Positions 37,441-45,804 of a stretch of 64,000 bases of DNA are shown here, piece by piece. The translations under genes and the position numbers were made by a program. The DNA is from Aquabacterium sp029268225 (GTDB lineage: Bacteria; Pseudomonadota; Gammaproteobacteria; Burkholderiales; Burkholderiaceae_C). The stretch lies in NCBI RefSeq assembly GCF_037482285.1, contig NZ_JBBEYB010000015.1, positions 14,099 through 78,098 of the forward strand. Reading direction: 5' to 3'. Within the stretch, counting starts at the first letter, position 1. Each line of letters starts with the position of its first letter. The notes under the pieces were generated by a model. That model had not been told where the DNA came from. It saw only the letters and a program-made list of their open reading frames with translations, and made no database searches.

Positions 37441-37480
37441 CCGTCATCAGCCCATCATCCGCATGTCATGGGGATTTCAC
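37441..37480 (+). promoter_or_regulatory. Tandem Pho-box-like array (four 7-mers, 11-bp pitch)
   Basis: CCGTCAT (37441-47), CCATCAT (37452-58), ATGTCAT (37463-69) and ATTTCAC (37474-80) are each separated by 4 nt. They match the PhoB repeat CTGTCAT at 6, 5, 6 and 4 of 7 positions. The array ends 53 nt before the nucleotidase ATG. Confidence 0.65.
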
Positions 37481-37533
37481 GGGGCCTGCGCACCATCGAC
37501 AGATCGTTACAGAAACTGTCATCACGCTGCCTC

Positions 37534-39378
37534 ATGAAACCCCACACCTCGCTTTTGTTGGCCCTGTCCGTCGCCGCCCTCACCGCCTGCGGAGGTGGTT
37601 CGGATGCGCCCACCTTCCCTCCTGTGGACGTGACCGTGGCCCACGTCAATGACACGCACTCGCAGTTGGCCCCGTTTGCAGACACCACCTTGAAGATCGA
37701 CGGCGTGGACACCCAGGTGGAACTCGGCGGCTTTGCCCGGTTGACCAGTGCCTTCCACAGCTACGCCAACCGCAGCGATGTCATCAAGCTGCACGCCGGC
37801 GATGCCATCACCGGCACGCTCTACTACACGCTGTTCAAGGGACAGGCTGACGCGGACTTGATGAACACCGTCTGCTTTGACGCCATGACGCTGGGCAACC
37901 ACGAGTTCGACGATGGCGATGCAGGCCTGAAGGTGTTTCTGGATCACCTGCGCGCCGGAAGCTGTCAGACGCCGATCGTGGCGGCCAATGTGACACCTCA
38001 GGTGGGCACGCCTTTGGCCAGCCAGCGCAGCAACGACTACATCCAACCCTACACCCTGAGGACCATTCAAGGTGTGCGTGTGGCCGTGATCGGTCTGACG
38101 ATACAGGGCAAGACCACCCAGTCCTCACGGCCGCTGGCCACCACGGTGTTCGAAAACGAGGCGACGGCCGCCCAACGCACCATCGACACGCTCAAGGCAC
38201 AGGGCGTGCGCCACTTCGTGGTGCTGAGTCACATGGGCTATGAAGCCGACAAGGCCCTGGCCACGCAACTGACCGATGTGGATGCGATCGTGGGCGGTGA
38301 CTCGCACTCCCTGCTGGGGGATTTCCAGGCCTTCGGCCTGAGCAGCTCGGGCGCCTACCCGACCCAGGTCACCAACAAGGATGGCAAGCCGGTGTGTGTG
38401 GCCCAGGCCTGGGAGTACGCCAAGGCCATCGGCGAGTTGAGGCTGCGCTTCAACGACAAGGGAGAGATCAGCGCGTGCAGCGGCCAGGCCTCCTTGCTGG
38501 TGGGGGCCAACTTCAAGCGTGGCGGCAGCGCGGTCGATGAGACCACGCAAGCCGCCATCCTGAGCAGCCTGCAACGCAGCCCGGCGGTGCGCGTGATCAA
38601 CCCGGACACGGCGGCCAGCACGCTCTTGAAGACCTATGCCGACCAGGTGGCCGTGAAGAAGGCCGAAACCATCGGCACCGCCTCGCAGGCCCTGTGCCTC
38701 GTCCGTGTACCCGGCACCACCCGCTCGGCCGGGGTGGCCGGTTGCGAAAGCTCCGCCCAGTTTGCACGCGGCAGCGACATCACACAGATCGTCGCAGAGG
38801 CCTTCCTGGCGGGCAGCCTGGCCGCGGATGTGGCGGTTCAAAATGCCGGTGGTGTGCGCATTGCCGTGGCGGCAGGCACGCTGAGCATGGACACGGCCTT
38901 CACCCTGCTGCCCTTCACCAATGTGCTGGTGGAGATGAAGGTCACCGGTCAACAGCTGAAGGACGTTCTGGAGGATGCCGCATCGGGCCACCTGGATGGC
39001 GGGCTGTCGGACGGCGGGCATCCCTATGCGGCAGGCCTGCGATGGGATCTCGACATGAGCCAGGCCAAGGGTGCACGTTTCAGCAACCTGGAGGTGCGTG
39101 ATCGCCAGACGGGTACCTGGTCGAACCTGAGCCTGGTCAAGGTCTACACCGTAGCCACGAATGACTTCATCGCCAGCGGCAAGGATGGCTACACCTCCTT
39201 TGGTCCGATCTATGCGAGCGGCAACTACGTGAACAACTACCTGCTGTACACCCAGACCTTCGTGGACTATGTGCAGGCGCAAACCGCTCTGGGACAAAGC
39301 ATCAGCCGCCCCGCCCGCGGCGATTACGCGCACAAGACCGTGATCACCAAGGCAGGTGTGACGCTGGCCGCCGACTGA
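37534..39378 (+). CDS. Lipoprotein bifunctional metallophosphatase/5'-nucleotidase
   Basis: A 614-residue UshA-like enzyme that hydrolyses nucleotides and related phosphate esters outside the cytoplasm. The signal peptide ends in a lipobox LTAC (Cys19), so it should be lipid-anchored. The metallophosphatase domain (about 30-330) has VAHVNDTHSQL, HAGDAITG, TLGNHEFDDGD, VLSHMGYE and GGDSHSLL, supplying the two-metal site. The 5'-nucleotidase C-terminal domain (about 370-590) has PFTNVLVEMKVTG. The ATG at 37534 is chosen over an upstream in-frame start because it opens a clean lipoprotein signal. It precedes phoD and carries upstream Pho-box-like repeats. Confidence 0.93.
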   Translation: MKPHTSLLLALSVAALTACGGGSDAPTFPPVDVTVAHVNDTHSQLAPFADTTLKIDGVDTQVELGGFARLTSAFHSYANRSDVIKLHAGDAITGTLYYTLFKGQADADLMNTVCFDAMTLGNHEFDDGDAGLKVFLDHLRAGSCQTPIVAANVTPQVGTPLASQRSNDYIQPYTLRTIQGVRVAVIGLTIQGKTTQSSRPLATTVFENEATAAQRTIDTLKAQGVRHFVVLSHMGYEADKALATQLTDVDAIVGGDSHSLLGDFQAFGLSSSGAYPTQVTNKDGKPVCVAQAWEYAKAIGELRLRFNDKGEISACSGQASLLVGANFKRGGSAVDETTQAAILSSLQRSPAVRVINPDTAASTLLKTYADQVAVKKAETIGTASQALCLVRVPGTTRSAGVAGCESSAQFARGSDITQIVAEAFLAGSLAADVAVQNAGGVRIAVAAGTLSMDTAFTLLPFTNVLVEMKVTGQQLKDVLEDAASGHLDGGLSDGGHPYAAGLRWDLDMSQAKGARFSNLEVRDRQTGTWSNLSLVKVYTVATNDFIASGKDGYTSFGPIYASGNYVNNYLLYTQTFVDYVQAQTALGQSISRPARGDYAHKTVITKAGVTLAAD

Positions 39379-39442
39379 CCCCCACCGCCCGCTCAGGCCC
39401 GCCCGGCGCGGGCCGGGGTGTGTCGTGGCAGGGCGCCCTCCG

Positions 39443-39460
39443 CCGTCATGCCACCGTCAT
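39443..39460 (+). promoter_or_regulatory. Pho box upstream of phoD
   Basis: CCGTCAT (39443-39449), 4 nt, CCGTCAT (39454-39460). Each copy matches the PhoB repeat CTGTCAT at 6 of 7 positions with the correct 11-bp pitch. A -10-like CAATCT follows 10 nt later (39471-39476). The phoD start is at 39506. Confidence 0.7.
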
Positions 39461-39505
39461 GCCCATCGGGCAATCTTGCTCCCTTCCATTTGCCTGTGTG
39501 CAGCC

Positions 39506-41212
39506 ATGTCTCACTCTGCTTCACGTCGTGATTTCGTCATCAAACTGGCCGCGCTTTCTGCGGCAGGCACGTCAGGGCTGACGCTGTCAGCCTGCGGTGG
39601 GGGCGACGATGCGCCGCCCGCTTTTCAATATGGTGTGGCCAGCGGCGACCCTCTGTCTGACCGGGTGATTTTGTGGACGCATGCCCGCTACCCGGACCGC
39701 AGCGAGGCGGTGCCCCTGGTCTGGGAGGTGTCCACGGACAATGCCTTCCAGCAGATCGTGAGCCAGGGGCAAACCCAGGCCAGCGCCGACCATGACTTCA
39801 CGGTGAAGGTGGATGCGACGGGTTTGGTGGCCAACCGCGAATACTTCTACCGCTTCCGTGTGGGACGCCATGTGTCACCGGTAGGCCGCACACGCACCTT
39901 GCCCACCGGCAGTGTCAGCGAGGTCAAACTGGCGGTGTTCTCGTGCGCCAATTACCCGGCAGGTTTTTTCAACGTGTATGCCGAGGCGGCCCGCTCGGAT
40001 GCACAGTTTGCGGTGCATCTGGGTGATTACATCTACGAGTACGGCGCCACGAACGCCGACGGCAGCCCGGCTTATGCCTCGGCCAATGCCGCGGCCCTGG
40101 GCCGTGTGTCGCAACCCGCGCAAGAGCTGACGCTGCTGAGCCATTACCGCCTGCGCCACGCCCAGTACAAGTCGGATCCGGACAGCAAGGCCCTGCATGC
40201 CCGGATGCCGATGATCGCCGTCTGGGACGATCATGAGATTGCCAACGATGCCTACAAGGACGGGGCGGACAACCACGATCCGCAGACCGAGGGCAGCTTC
40301 GCTGACCGCAAGCAGGCCGCCTTGCAGGCCTACCACGAGTGGATGCCGATCCGCACGGGCAGTGACCCCGCCGTCATCTACCGCAGCTTCGACTTTGGTC
40401 AGTTGCTGAGCCTGCACATGCTGGACACCCGTCTGATCGGCCGTGACCAGCAGGTGGGCTTTGGCGACTTGCTCAATCCGGCCACGGCGAGCACAGCCCA
40501 GGCCACCCTGGCCTCGCCGACCCGCCAGTTGCTGGGCAGCACCCAACTGGGCTGGCTGCAAGGCCAGATGGCCCAGTCCGGTGCCACATGGCAGGTGCTG
40601 GGCCAGCAGGTGTTGATGGGGAACATGGCCTTCCCCATCTCGGTATTGAGCACCCTGGAAGGGGGCGATGTGACCGCGGCCGCGCAAGCCGTGACCGACT
40701 ACCTGACCGCCAAGGCCACCCCCGAGGGTGCGCGCACGGAGACCCAACAGGCCCTGATGAGTCAGCCCAAGCTGGGCTACAACCTGGATGCCTGGGATGG
40801 CTATCCCGCGGCACGTGAAACCGTGCTGATGACGGCCTATCAGCTGCAAAAGCCGATCATCACCCTGGCGGGTGACACGCACAATGCCTGGCATTCGGAT
40901 CTGAAACTGGCGGGCTATGTCAACAGCGCCTTGGCGGGCACACAGGTGGGCGCCGAGTTCGCCACGGCCAGCGTCAGTTCACCGGGTCTGGAAGAGTACC
41001 TGTCGGCGATTCCGTCCGTGCAGGTCAAGGCCATCTTCGAGAACGTGGTGGACGATCTGAAGTGGATGGACCCATCGCGCCGAGGCTTCCTGAAGATGAC
41101 CTTCACGCCCACCTCGGTGATCGGCGACTGGGTCTTCGTCAACACCATCTCTGCACGTCAATACACAGTTGCCGAGACCGTGCGGCACGTGTATCCCGCT
41201 CAACCGGTCTGA
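39506..41212 (+). CDS. phoD: PhoD-family alkaline phosphatase/phosphodiesterase, Tat-exported
   Basis: A 568-residue PhoD-type enzyme releasing phosphate from organic esters outside the cell membrane. The N-terminus has a twin-arginine motif (SRRDFVIKLA), a hydrophobic core and LSAC, so it may be a Tat lipoprotein. PhoD motifs are LGDYIYEYG, VWDDHEIANDAYKDGADNH and AGDTHNAWHSD, ligands of the Fe/Ca centre in characterised PhoD. The ATG at 39506 opens the Tat signal. It follows the 5'-nucleotidase by 127 nt and has its own Pho box, supporting a phosphate-starvation role. Confidence 0.93.
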   Translation: MSHSASRRDFVIKLAALSAAGTSGLTLSACGGGDDAPPAFQYGVASGDPLSDRVILWTHARYPDRSEAVPLVWEVSTDNAFQQIVSQGQTQASADHDFTVKVDATGLVANREYFYRFRVGRHVSPVGRTRTLPTGSVSEVKLAVFSCANYPAGFFNVYAEAARSDAQFAVHLGDYIYEYGATNADGSPAYASANAAALGRVSQPAQELTLLSHYRLRHAQYKSDPDSKALHARMPMIAVWDDHEIANDAYKDGADNHDPQTEGSFADRKQAALQAYHEWMPIRTGSDPAVIYRSFDFGQLLSLHMLDTRLIGRDQQVGFGDLLNPATASTAQATLASPTRQLLGSTQLGWLQGQMAQSGATWQVLGQQVLMGNMAFPISVLSTLEGGDVTAAAQAVTDYLTAKATPEGARTETQQALMSQPKLGYNLDAWDGYPAARETVLMTAYQLQKPIITLAGDTHNAWHSDLKLAGYVNSALAGTQVGAEFATASVSSPGLEEYLSAIPSVQVKAIFENVVDDLKWMDPSRRGFLKMTFTPTSVIGDWVFVNTISARQYTVAETVRHVYPAQPV

Positions 41213-41242
41213 CGGCCGTCTCTCGCCTGCGTCGCCTGGCCT

Positions 41243-42334
41243 TCAGCGTGGCCGTTGCAGGTAGGCCAGCACCTCGGCAGCCGCGCCAGCAAAGGCGATG
41301 CGGTCGGCTTTCTGTTGCCGTTGGTAGGCATACATCGGATCGTAGTAGCCACCCAGGAGTGCCGTGATCCATTCGCGGTGCAGGGTCAGGTCACCCGCTC
41401 CCGGCGCCTCCAGAGCCGCCTGCATGAGGGTGTGCAGACTCTGGTAACGCTCGCCTCCCAGGCGCTGCGCAATCTTCGCCAGGCTGCCCAGCAAATGTGC
41501 GCGGTAAGACGCGTCCCCCAGGGACACGCCAAACACGGCGACGAAGTCGGCATGCTGCGCCACCACATAGTCGCGCAGGATGCGGTCGACGCGCTCGGCA
41601 AAGGGCACCTCCAGCCACACCATCGGTGCCTGGGCCATGGCCTGTCTCAACACCAGAGGCAGGGCACAGCGTCCGATGTGGGTGCCCTCATCTTCGAGGA
41701 CGAGGCTGGCATGGCCACGCGCGCGCTGCTTGAGCAAGTCGATGACCAGACGGTTCTCGAAGTCGATCTGGGCAGGCTGTCCGGTCGGTCGACTGCCGAA
41801 ACCTGAACCACGGTGGTTGGCATGCCCCTCCAGGTCCAGACTGTGCGGCACCCGGTGCAACAGCTCGGTCTTGCCCGAGCCCGTGAGCCCACCCAGCACC
41901 ACGAATCGGGTCTGGGCCACATCGTGCTGCAAGGACTCGATGAGGAAGGTGCGTAGGGCCTTGTAGCCGCCGATCACCCGCGGGTAGGTGATGCCTGCCT
42001 CGGTCGCCAGCCATTGCTGGACGATCTGTGAGCGCAGGCCTCCGCGGAAGCAATACAGCAGCCCCTCGGGGTGCGCGCGCGCAAAGTGCGCCCAAGCCGC
42101 GATGCGCTGGGCCTTGATGTCACCCGACACCAGGCGGTGTCCCAGCTCGATGGCCGCCTGCTGCCCCTGCTGCTTGTAGCAGGTGCCGACGGCCTGTCGC
42201 TCGGCATCGTTCATCAAGGGCAGGTTGACCACGCCGGGGAAGGCGCCTTTGGTGAACTCGATCGGGGCGCGCACGTCCATCATCGGGACGTCCTGAAGGA
42301 AGAGAGCGCGGTAATCCGCCGTGTTCTCTCGCAT
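41243..42334 (-). CDS. selU: tRNA 2-selenouridine synthase (SelU/MnmH/YbbB)
   Basis: A 363-residue enzyme that replaces sulfur with selenium in 2-thiouridine (via a geranylated intermediate) at the tRNA wobble position. An N-terminal rhodanese domain (about 1-130) has the active Cys in LLYCFRGGLRSQ. A P-loop domain has GLTGSGKTELL (about 148-158). Length and both motifs match YbbB. Its ATG overlaps the selD stop by 1 nt (TGATG), so the two genes are coupled; SelD supplies the selenophosphate. Confidence 0.95.
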   Translation of the reverse strand: MRENTADYRALFLQDVPMMDVRAPIEFTKGAFPGVVNLPLMNDAERQAVGTCYKQQGQQAAIELGHRLVSGDIKAQRIAAWAHFARAHPEGLLYCFRGGLRSQIVQQWLATEAGITYPRVIGGYKALRTFLIESLQHDVAQTRFVVLGGLTGSGKTELLHRVPHSLDLEGHANHRGSGFGSRPTGQPAQIDFENRLVIDLLKQRARGHASLVLEDEGTHIGRCALPLVLRQAMAQAPMVWLEVPFAERVDRILRDYVVAQHADFVAVFGVSLGDASYRAHLLGSLAKIAQRLGGERYQSLHTLMQAALEAPGAGDLTLHREWITALLGGYYDPMYAYQRQQKADRIAFAGAAAEVLAYLQRPR

Positions 42335-43368
42335 CAGCGCACCTCGACCGAGAAACGCTGTCGCTCGGTGAGCTGGCCAATGGGCGCGAGCTTCAGGCCG
42401 AGCTCAGCCGCCACAGACAGGAACTCGTCTTCGCCCTCGGGCGCGACCGCCACGAGCAGTCCGCCGCTGGTCTGCGGGTCACACAGCAGTTGCTTTTGTG
42501 CCTCGGTGATGGGGGCCACCTTGTCGCCATAGCTGTCAAAGTTGCGACCGGTGCCACCGGGAACGCAGCCTTCGGCCAGATAGTGTTCGACGCCCGGCAG
42601 ACGGGGCACGGCCGCGTTGTCCACCCAGGCACTCAGTCCGCTGCCGTCGGCCATCTCGACCAGGTGGCCGAGCAGGCCGAAGCCCGTCACATCGGTCATG
42701 GCTTTCACGCCAGCGAGCTTGCCAAAGCGGCTGCCAGCGCGGTTGAGCGTGCACATCCAGTCACGGGCCAACCCCACGTCTTGCGAGCGGAGCTTGGCCT
42801 TTTTCTCGGCGGTGGTCAGGATGCCGATGCCCAGCGGCTTGGTCAGGTAAAGCCTGCAGCCGGCTGTGGCGGTGTCGTTGCGCTTGAGGTGACGCTTGTC
42901 CACCACCCCGGTCACGGCCAACCCGAAGATGGGCTCAGGCGCGTCAATGGAGTGTCCACCTGCCAGCGGGATGCCAGCTTCGTCGCAGATGGAGCGGCCA
43001 CCGCGCACGACGTCGCGTGCGACTTCCGGGGGCAGCACATTGACGGGCCAACCCAGGATGGCGATCGCCAGCAGGGGGTCGCCGCCCATGGCATAGATGT
43101 CGCTGATGGCGTTGGTGGCGGCAATGCGACCAAAGTCAAAGGGGTCGTCGACGATGGGCATGAAGAAGTCGGTCGTGGACACCACACCGCGTTCCGCGTC
43201 GAGCGCATAAACCGCCGCGTCATCGCGCGAGGCGTTGCCCACCCACAGCTTGGGGTCAAGATGCTGGGCACCGCTACCAGCGAGGATCACATCCAGCACC
43301 TTGGGGCTGATCTTGCAGCCGCAACCGGCGCCGTGGCTGTATTGGGTCAGACGAATGGGCTCGGGCAT
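42334..43368 (-). CDS. selD: Selenide, water dikinase (SelD)
   Basis: A 344-residue enzyme that makes selenophosphate from selenide and ATP. The N-terminal catalytic segment is HGAGCGCK, with Cys16/Cys18 and Lys19; the active residue is Cys here, not Sec. It has DFFMPIVDDPFDFGRIAATN and TDVTGFGLLGHL, both typical of the AIRS-like fold. No selA, selB or selC is seen in the window, so the visible use of selenophosphate is tRNA modification by SelU. Confidence 0.96.
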   Translation of the reverse strand: MPEPIRLTQYSHGAGCGCKISPKVLDVILAGSGAQHLDPKLWVGNASRDDAAVYALDAERGVVSTTDFFMPIVDDPFDFGRIAATNAISDIYAMGGDPLLAIAILGWPVNVLPPEVARDVVRGGRSICDEAGIPLAGGHSIDAPEPIFGLAVTGVVDKRHLKRNDTATAGCRLYLTKPLGIGILTTAEKKAKLRSQDVGLARDWMCTLNRAGSRFGKLAGVKAMTDVTGFGLLGHLVEMADGSGLSAWVDNAAVPRLPGVEHYLAEGCVPGGTGRNFDSYGDKVAPITEAQKQLLCDPQTSGGLLVAVAPEGEDEFLSVAAELGLKLAPIGQLTERQRFSVEVR

Positions 43369-43552
43369 CGGGGGCTTTCAGAGAAGGACAGATAGACGGT
43401 CTTCTACTTTAGCAACCGGCACTGCGAATAAATTGAAGATAACGCGTACTCGTGAACCATGGAAGGCTGACCTGCTCGCGGTCAGCGCTTTGCGTCGACG
43501 GTGATGAGGCGGCTTGATCGCCCCGGGACGCTTCACTAATTTTGGTCTACCA

Positions 43553-43582
43553 GAAGCAAAGAGGCCACCTGAAAGGTGGCCT
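43553..43582 (-). terminator. Ancestral terminator of tRNA-Arg, now displaced
   Basis: Arms AGGCCACC (43562-43569) and GGTGGCCT (43575-43582) are followed on the minus strand by CTTTGCTTC. It lies 17 nt beyond the leftover tRNA 3' end (43599), so it probably ended the tRNA transcript before the element inserted. Confidence 0.6.
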
Positions 43583-43598
43583 AAGTGATTGAGCTGTT

Positions 43599-43646
43599 TG
43601 GCGCGCCCGGCTGGGATCGAACCAGCAACCCCTGCCTTCGGAGGGC
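43599..43646. repeat. attL: leftover 3' part of tRNA-Arg(CCG)
   Basis: 48 bp identical to 49902-49949. It runs from the CCA end through the T arm to the anticodon stem; identity stops at 43647 (G versus A at 49950). It is not a functional tRNA. Confidence 0.95.
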
Positions 43647-43743
43647 GGGAAACAGTGTTTTCAATGGTTTCATGTTGTCCACCATCCCTCTGAAACCACC
43701 ATGAATACGTGCATGTTTGTCCGGCCTTGTTCTAAGATGCTTG

Positions 43744-43761
43744 TCCGTACCTAGTCCGTAC
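43744..43761 (+). repeat. Left integrase arm-type site candidates
   Basis: TCCGTAC at 43744-43750 and 43755-43761, 11 bp apart. The same pair, with the same spacing and orientation, recurs near the right end at 49837-49854. Confidence 0.6.
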
Positions 43762-43782
43762 AGATTCAAGCAGGGGCAACAA

Positions 43783-44916
43783 GTGGCACACGACCTGAGC
43801 AAGAAGACCGAACGCAGCAAACTCACCCCACGGCGTGAACCCTATTGGGTGCGCCTGGAAATTGGCCTGTACCTGGGCTATCGGGTCATGAGCGACAACG
43901 TGGGCACCTGGATTGCCCGACGCCAAGAAGGCAGCAAGAAGACCTACCAAGCTCTAGGCCATCACGACCGGTACGACGACGCCAAGAAGGCCGCACTCGC
44001 ATGGGCGGGACGGGTTGACGCTGGCGTGACCGACAAGGCCCCCACGGTGCAGACCGCTTGTGAGCACTACGTCCAACACCAACGAACGGAGAAAGGTGAC
44101 AAGGCGGCAAATGATGCCGAGGGTCGCTTCAAGCGGCTGGTGTACGGAACCGCCTTCGGCAAGATCACGCTGGACAAGCTGAACACCATCAAGGTGCGGG
44201 CATGGCGTGATGCGCAGATTCCAAAGGGCGACGACTTCGACGACGACACCGTGCGACGCGCCAAGGATTCGACAAATCGAAACCTTGCCACGCTCAAGGC
44301 CGCACTGAACCTTGCGCACCGTGACCGCCTTACAGCCTCAGACGACGCATGGAAGACCGTGACCGCGTTTGAAAAAGTGGGCAAGCGGCGCACCATCTTC
44401 TTGAACACCGACCAGCGGCGTGCGCTGGTGGCGCATTGTGGTGATGGCCTGCGCGAACTGGTGACCGCCCTACTCCTGACCGGCATTCGTCCCGGCGAGC
44501 TTGCCGGGTGCGACGTGGCCGACTTCGACAAGATCACCGGGACGCTGACCATCCGTATCAGCAAGACCGAGGCGCGCACCGTGCCCCTGTCCACAGCGGC
44601 AATCGAGCACTTCAAGGCGGCGACCAAAGACCGGATTGGAGCCGCACCATTGATCCCTGACGGCTTCGGCAAGCGGTGGAACAAGGACGCATGGAAAAAG
44701 CCTTTCAAGGCCGCTGTGGTGGCCGCTGGCCTGCCTGACAAGACGGTGATGTACACCCTGCGTCACTGCGCCATCACGGAACTGATCGCGGGCGGCATGG
44801 ATTCCCACCTTGTCGCCAAGATCGCGGGTACGTCCACGGCGATGATCGACGCGAACTATGGTCACCTGCGCGTCGATAAGACCCGTGCGCTGATGGACAA
44901 GACGGCGATGCTCTGA
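43783..44916 (+). CDS. Tyrosine recombinase/integrase
   Basis: A 377-residue site-specific recombinase. An N-terminal arm-binding part (about 1-70, PYWVRLEIGLYLGYR) and core-binding helices (about 80-190) precede the catalytic domain with Arg in TGIRPGELAG, Lys in ISKTEARTVPL, a variant box YTLRHCAITEL and the nucleophile Tyr in DANYGHL. The first His of HxLR is Tyr and the H/W position is Thr (AGTS), a pattern I recall as normal in one proteobacterial subfamily. The GTG at 43783 with GGGG upstream is preferred; a TTG at 43717 is possible. It lies 136 nt from attL and should drive integration in tRNA-Arg. Confidence 0.92.
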   Translation: MAHDLSKKTERSKLTPRREPYWVRLEIGLYLGYRVMSDNVGTWIARRQEGSKKTYQALGHHDRYDDAKKAALAWAGRVDAGVTDKAPTVQTACEHYVQHQRTEKGDKAANDAEGRFKRLVYGTAFGKITLDKLNTIKVRAWRDAQIPKGDDFDDDTVRRAKDSTNRNLATLKAALNLAHRDRLTASDDAWKTVTAFEKVGKRRTIFLNTDQRRALVAHCGDGLRELVTALLLTGIRPGELAGCDVADFDKITGTLTIRISKTEARTVPLSTAAIEHFKAATKDRIGAAPLIPDGFGKRWNKDAWKKPFKAAVVAAGLPDKTVMYTLRHCAITELIAGGMDSHLVAKIAGTSTAMIDANYGHLRVDKTRALMDKTAML

Positions 44917-44930
44917 CCGCCAGTTGCTGC

Positions 44931-45219
44931 GTCAAGACCCGCAAGCGGCAAGACAAGGACGGCAAGGACAACTACATCACCGAAATCAACCCCGATCACC
45001 TGAAGAACATCCTGCGCGCCACGACTACTTCAACGACAACATGTCCGAGGGCATCCCTTTTTGCACAACGTCAGCACATGGAGGTCAACAGCGAGGACAT
45101 CCAGCCCAAGGTGAACAAGCGCAAAAGCGACGCGTGCCTAGGTGATCGAGCACGATAACGACAACGTTTACAACGTGCTGCGCCACTTCTGTACGCCCGC
45201 ACAGCCCAGGAGGGCCTGA
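44931..45219 (+). pseudogene. Degenerate gene of unknown family (multiple frameshifts)
   Basis: Protein-like segments are spread over three frames. They are DNYITEINPDHLKNILRA (44931-45020 region), HDYFNDNMSEGIPF (45020-45061), HMEVNSEDIQPKVNKRKSDA (to 45134) and VIEHDNDNVYNVLRHF (from 45142, stop at 45217-45219). Each has ordinary amino-acid composition, and they are collinear, which suggests one gene broken by at least three indels. The family is not recognised. The remaining sequence to 45440 shows no gene; it holds only small repeats such as AGTGCACT and CAAAG-N6-CTTTG. Confidence 0.5.
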
Positions 45220-45444
45220 CGTATCTGTAGGAGGGCAAGCCTCTCAGGACACCCCACAAAGGGCGCTCCCGAAATGGGGCACTACAAAGAGTGCACTTCT
45301 TCTAGTGTCTAGCCAAAGGTAAAACTTTGTTCATAATCTGCCGCACTGGCTCGACGATGTGCCAGAAAGCGCAAAGCCTCAAGACCGGCTGCAACCGAGT
45401 CAAGAGGCTTTGCAGGTAGTCAAAGACCACCCAGTGTTCAAACT

Positions 45445-45486
45445 TTGCGGGCTGAACTCTGAAAATATACGCCATAACTCGGTTAT
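45445..45486 (+). promoter_or_regulatory. Candidate promoter and operator of the alpA-primase operon
   Basis: A weak -35/-10 pair, TTGCGG (45445-45450) and TATACG (45466-45471), is followed at the expected start site by the inverted repeat ATAAC-TCG-GTTAT (45474-45486). The position suits a repressor operator about 60 nt before alpA. Confidence 0.35.
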
Positions 45487-45547
45487 CCGATGTTGTCCGT
45501 GTGTGTTTGTGGGGGCTTTGACTGGAATTGACCTGAAGGATCACCAG

Positions 45548-45790
45548 TTGAAAAGCGCAACCGTATCAAGCACCCCCAGCAACCGCCAGCCGCTCCATGT
45601 GGCGCAACTCAACGCGGCACTGCTGAACGTCAAGACCGTGATGGACACGACGGGCATGTCCCGCTCAACGATCCACGCCAAGGTCAAAGACGGCACATTC
45701 CCCGCCCCCATCAAGCTGTCTGCCCGGTGCGTGCGCTGGCACAGCGAAGCAATCCGGCAATGGATTGATGCCCTGGCGACAGCCAAGTAA
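45548..45790 (+). CDS. AlpA-family transcriptional regulator/excisionase
   Basis: An 80-residue MerR-like winged-HTH protein. LLNVKTVMDTTGMSRSTIHA forms the HTH, and KVKDGTFPAPIKLSARCVRW with SEAIRQWIDAL completes the AlpA fold. AlpA proteins switch integrase/excision or satellite replication genes. The start is taken at TTG 45548, with AAGGA seven nt upstream; the frame is open farther back but that part is not AlpA-like. It leads a tight operon of small ORFs and the primase, which supports a role as the element's switch. Confidence 0.8.
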   Translation: MKSATVSSTPSNRQPLHVAQLNAALLNVKTVMDTTGMSRSTIHAKVKDGTFPAPIKLSARCVRWHSEAIRQWIDALATAK

Positions 45791-45804
45791 TCGGAGGTTC
45801 ACCC

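Noticed and set aside
35235..37652. An 805-codon open frame antisense to the GGDEF-EAL and HDOD genes
   Set aside because: The opposite strand carries clear domain motifs; the antisense frame has none and mixed low-complexity composition.
39396..39414. GGCCCGC/GCGGGCC hairpin between the nucleotidase and phoD genes
   Set aside because: It has no following T run, and phoD has its own Pho box; it may be a weak Rho-dependent site but is not called.
43599..43646. A second tRNA gene at the left repeat
   Set aside because: Only the 3' 48 nt match; the D arm and 5' acceptor strand are missing, so it is an attachment-site remnant.
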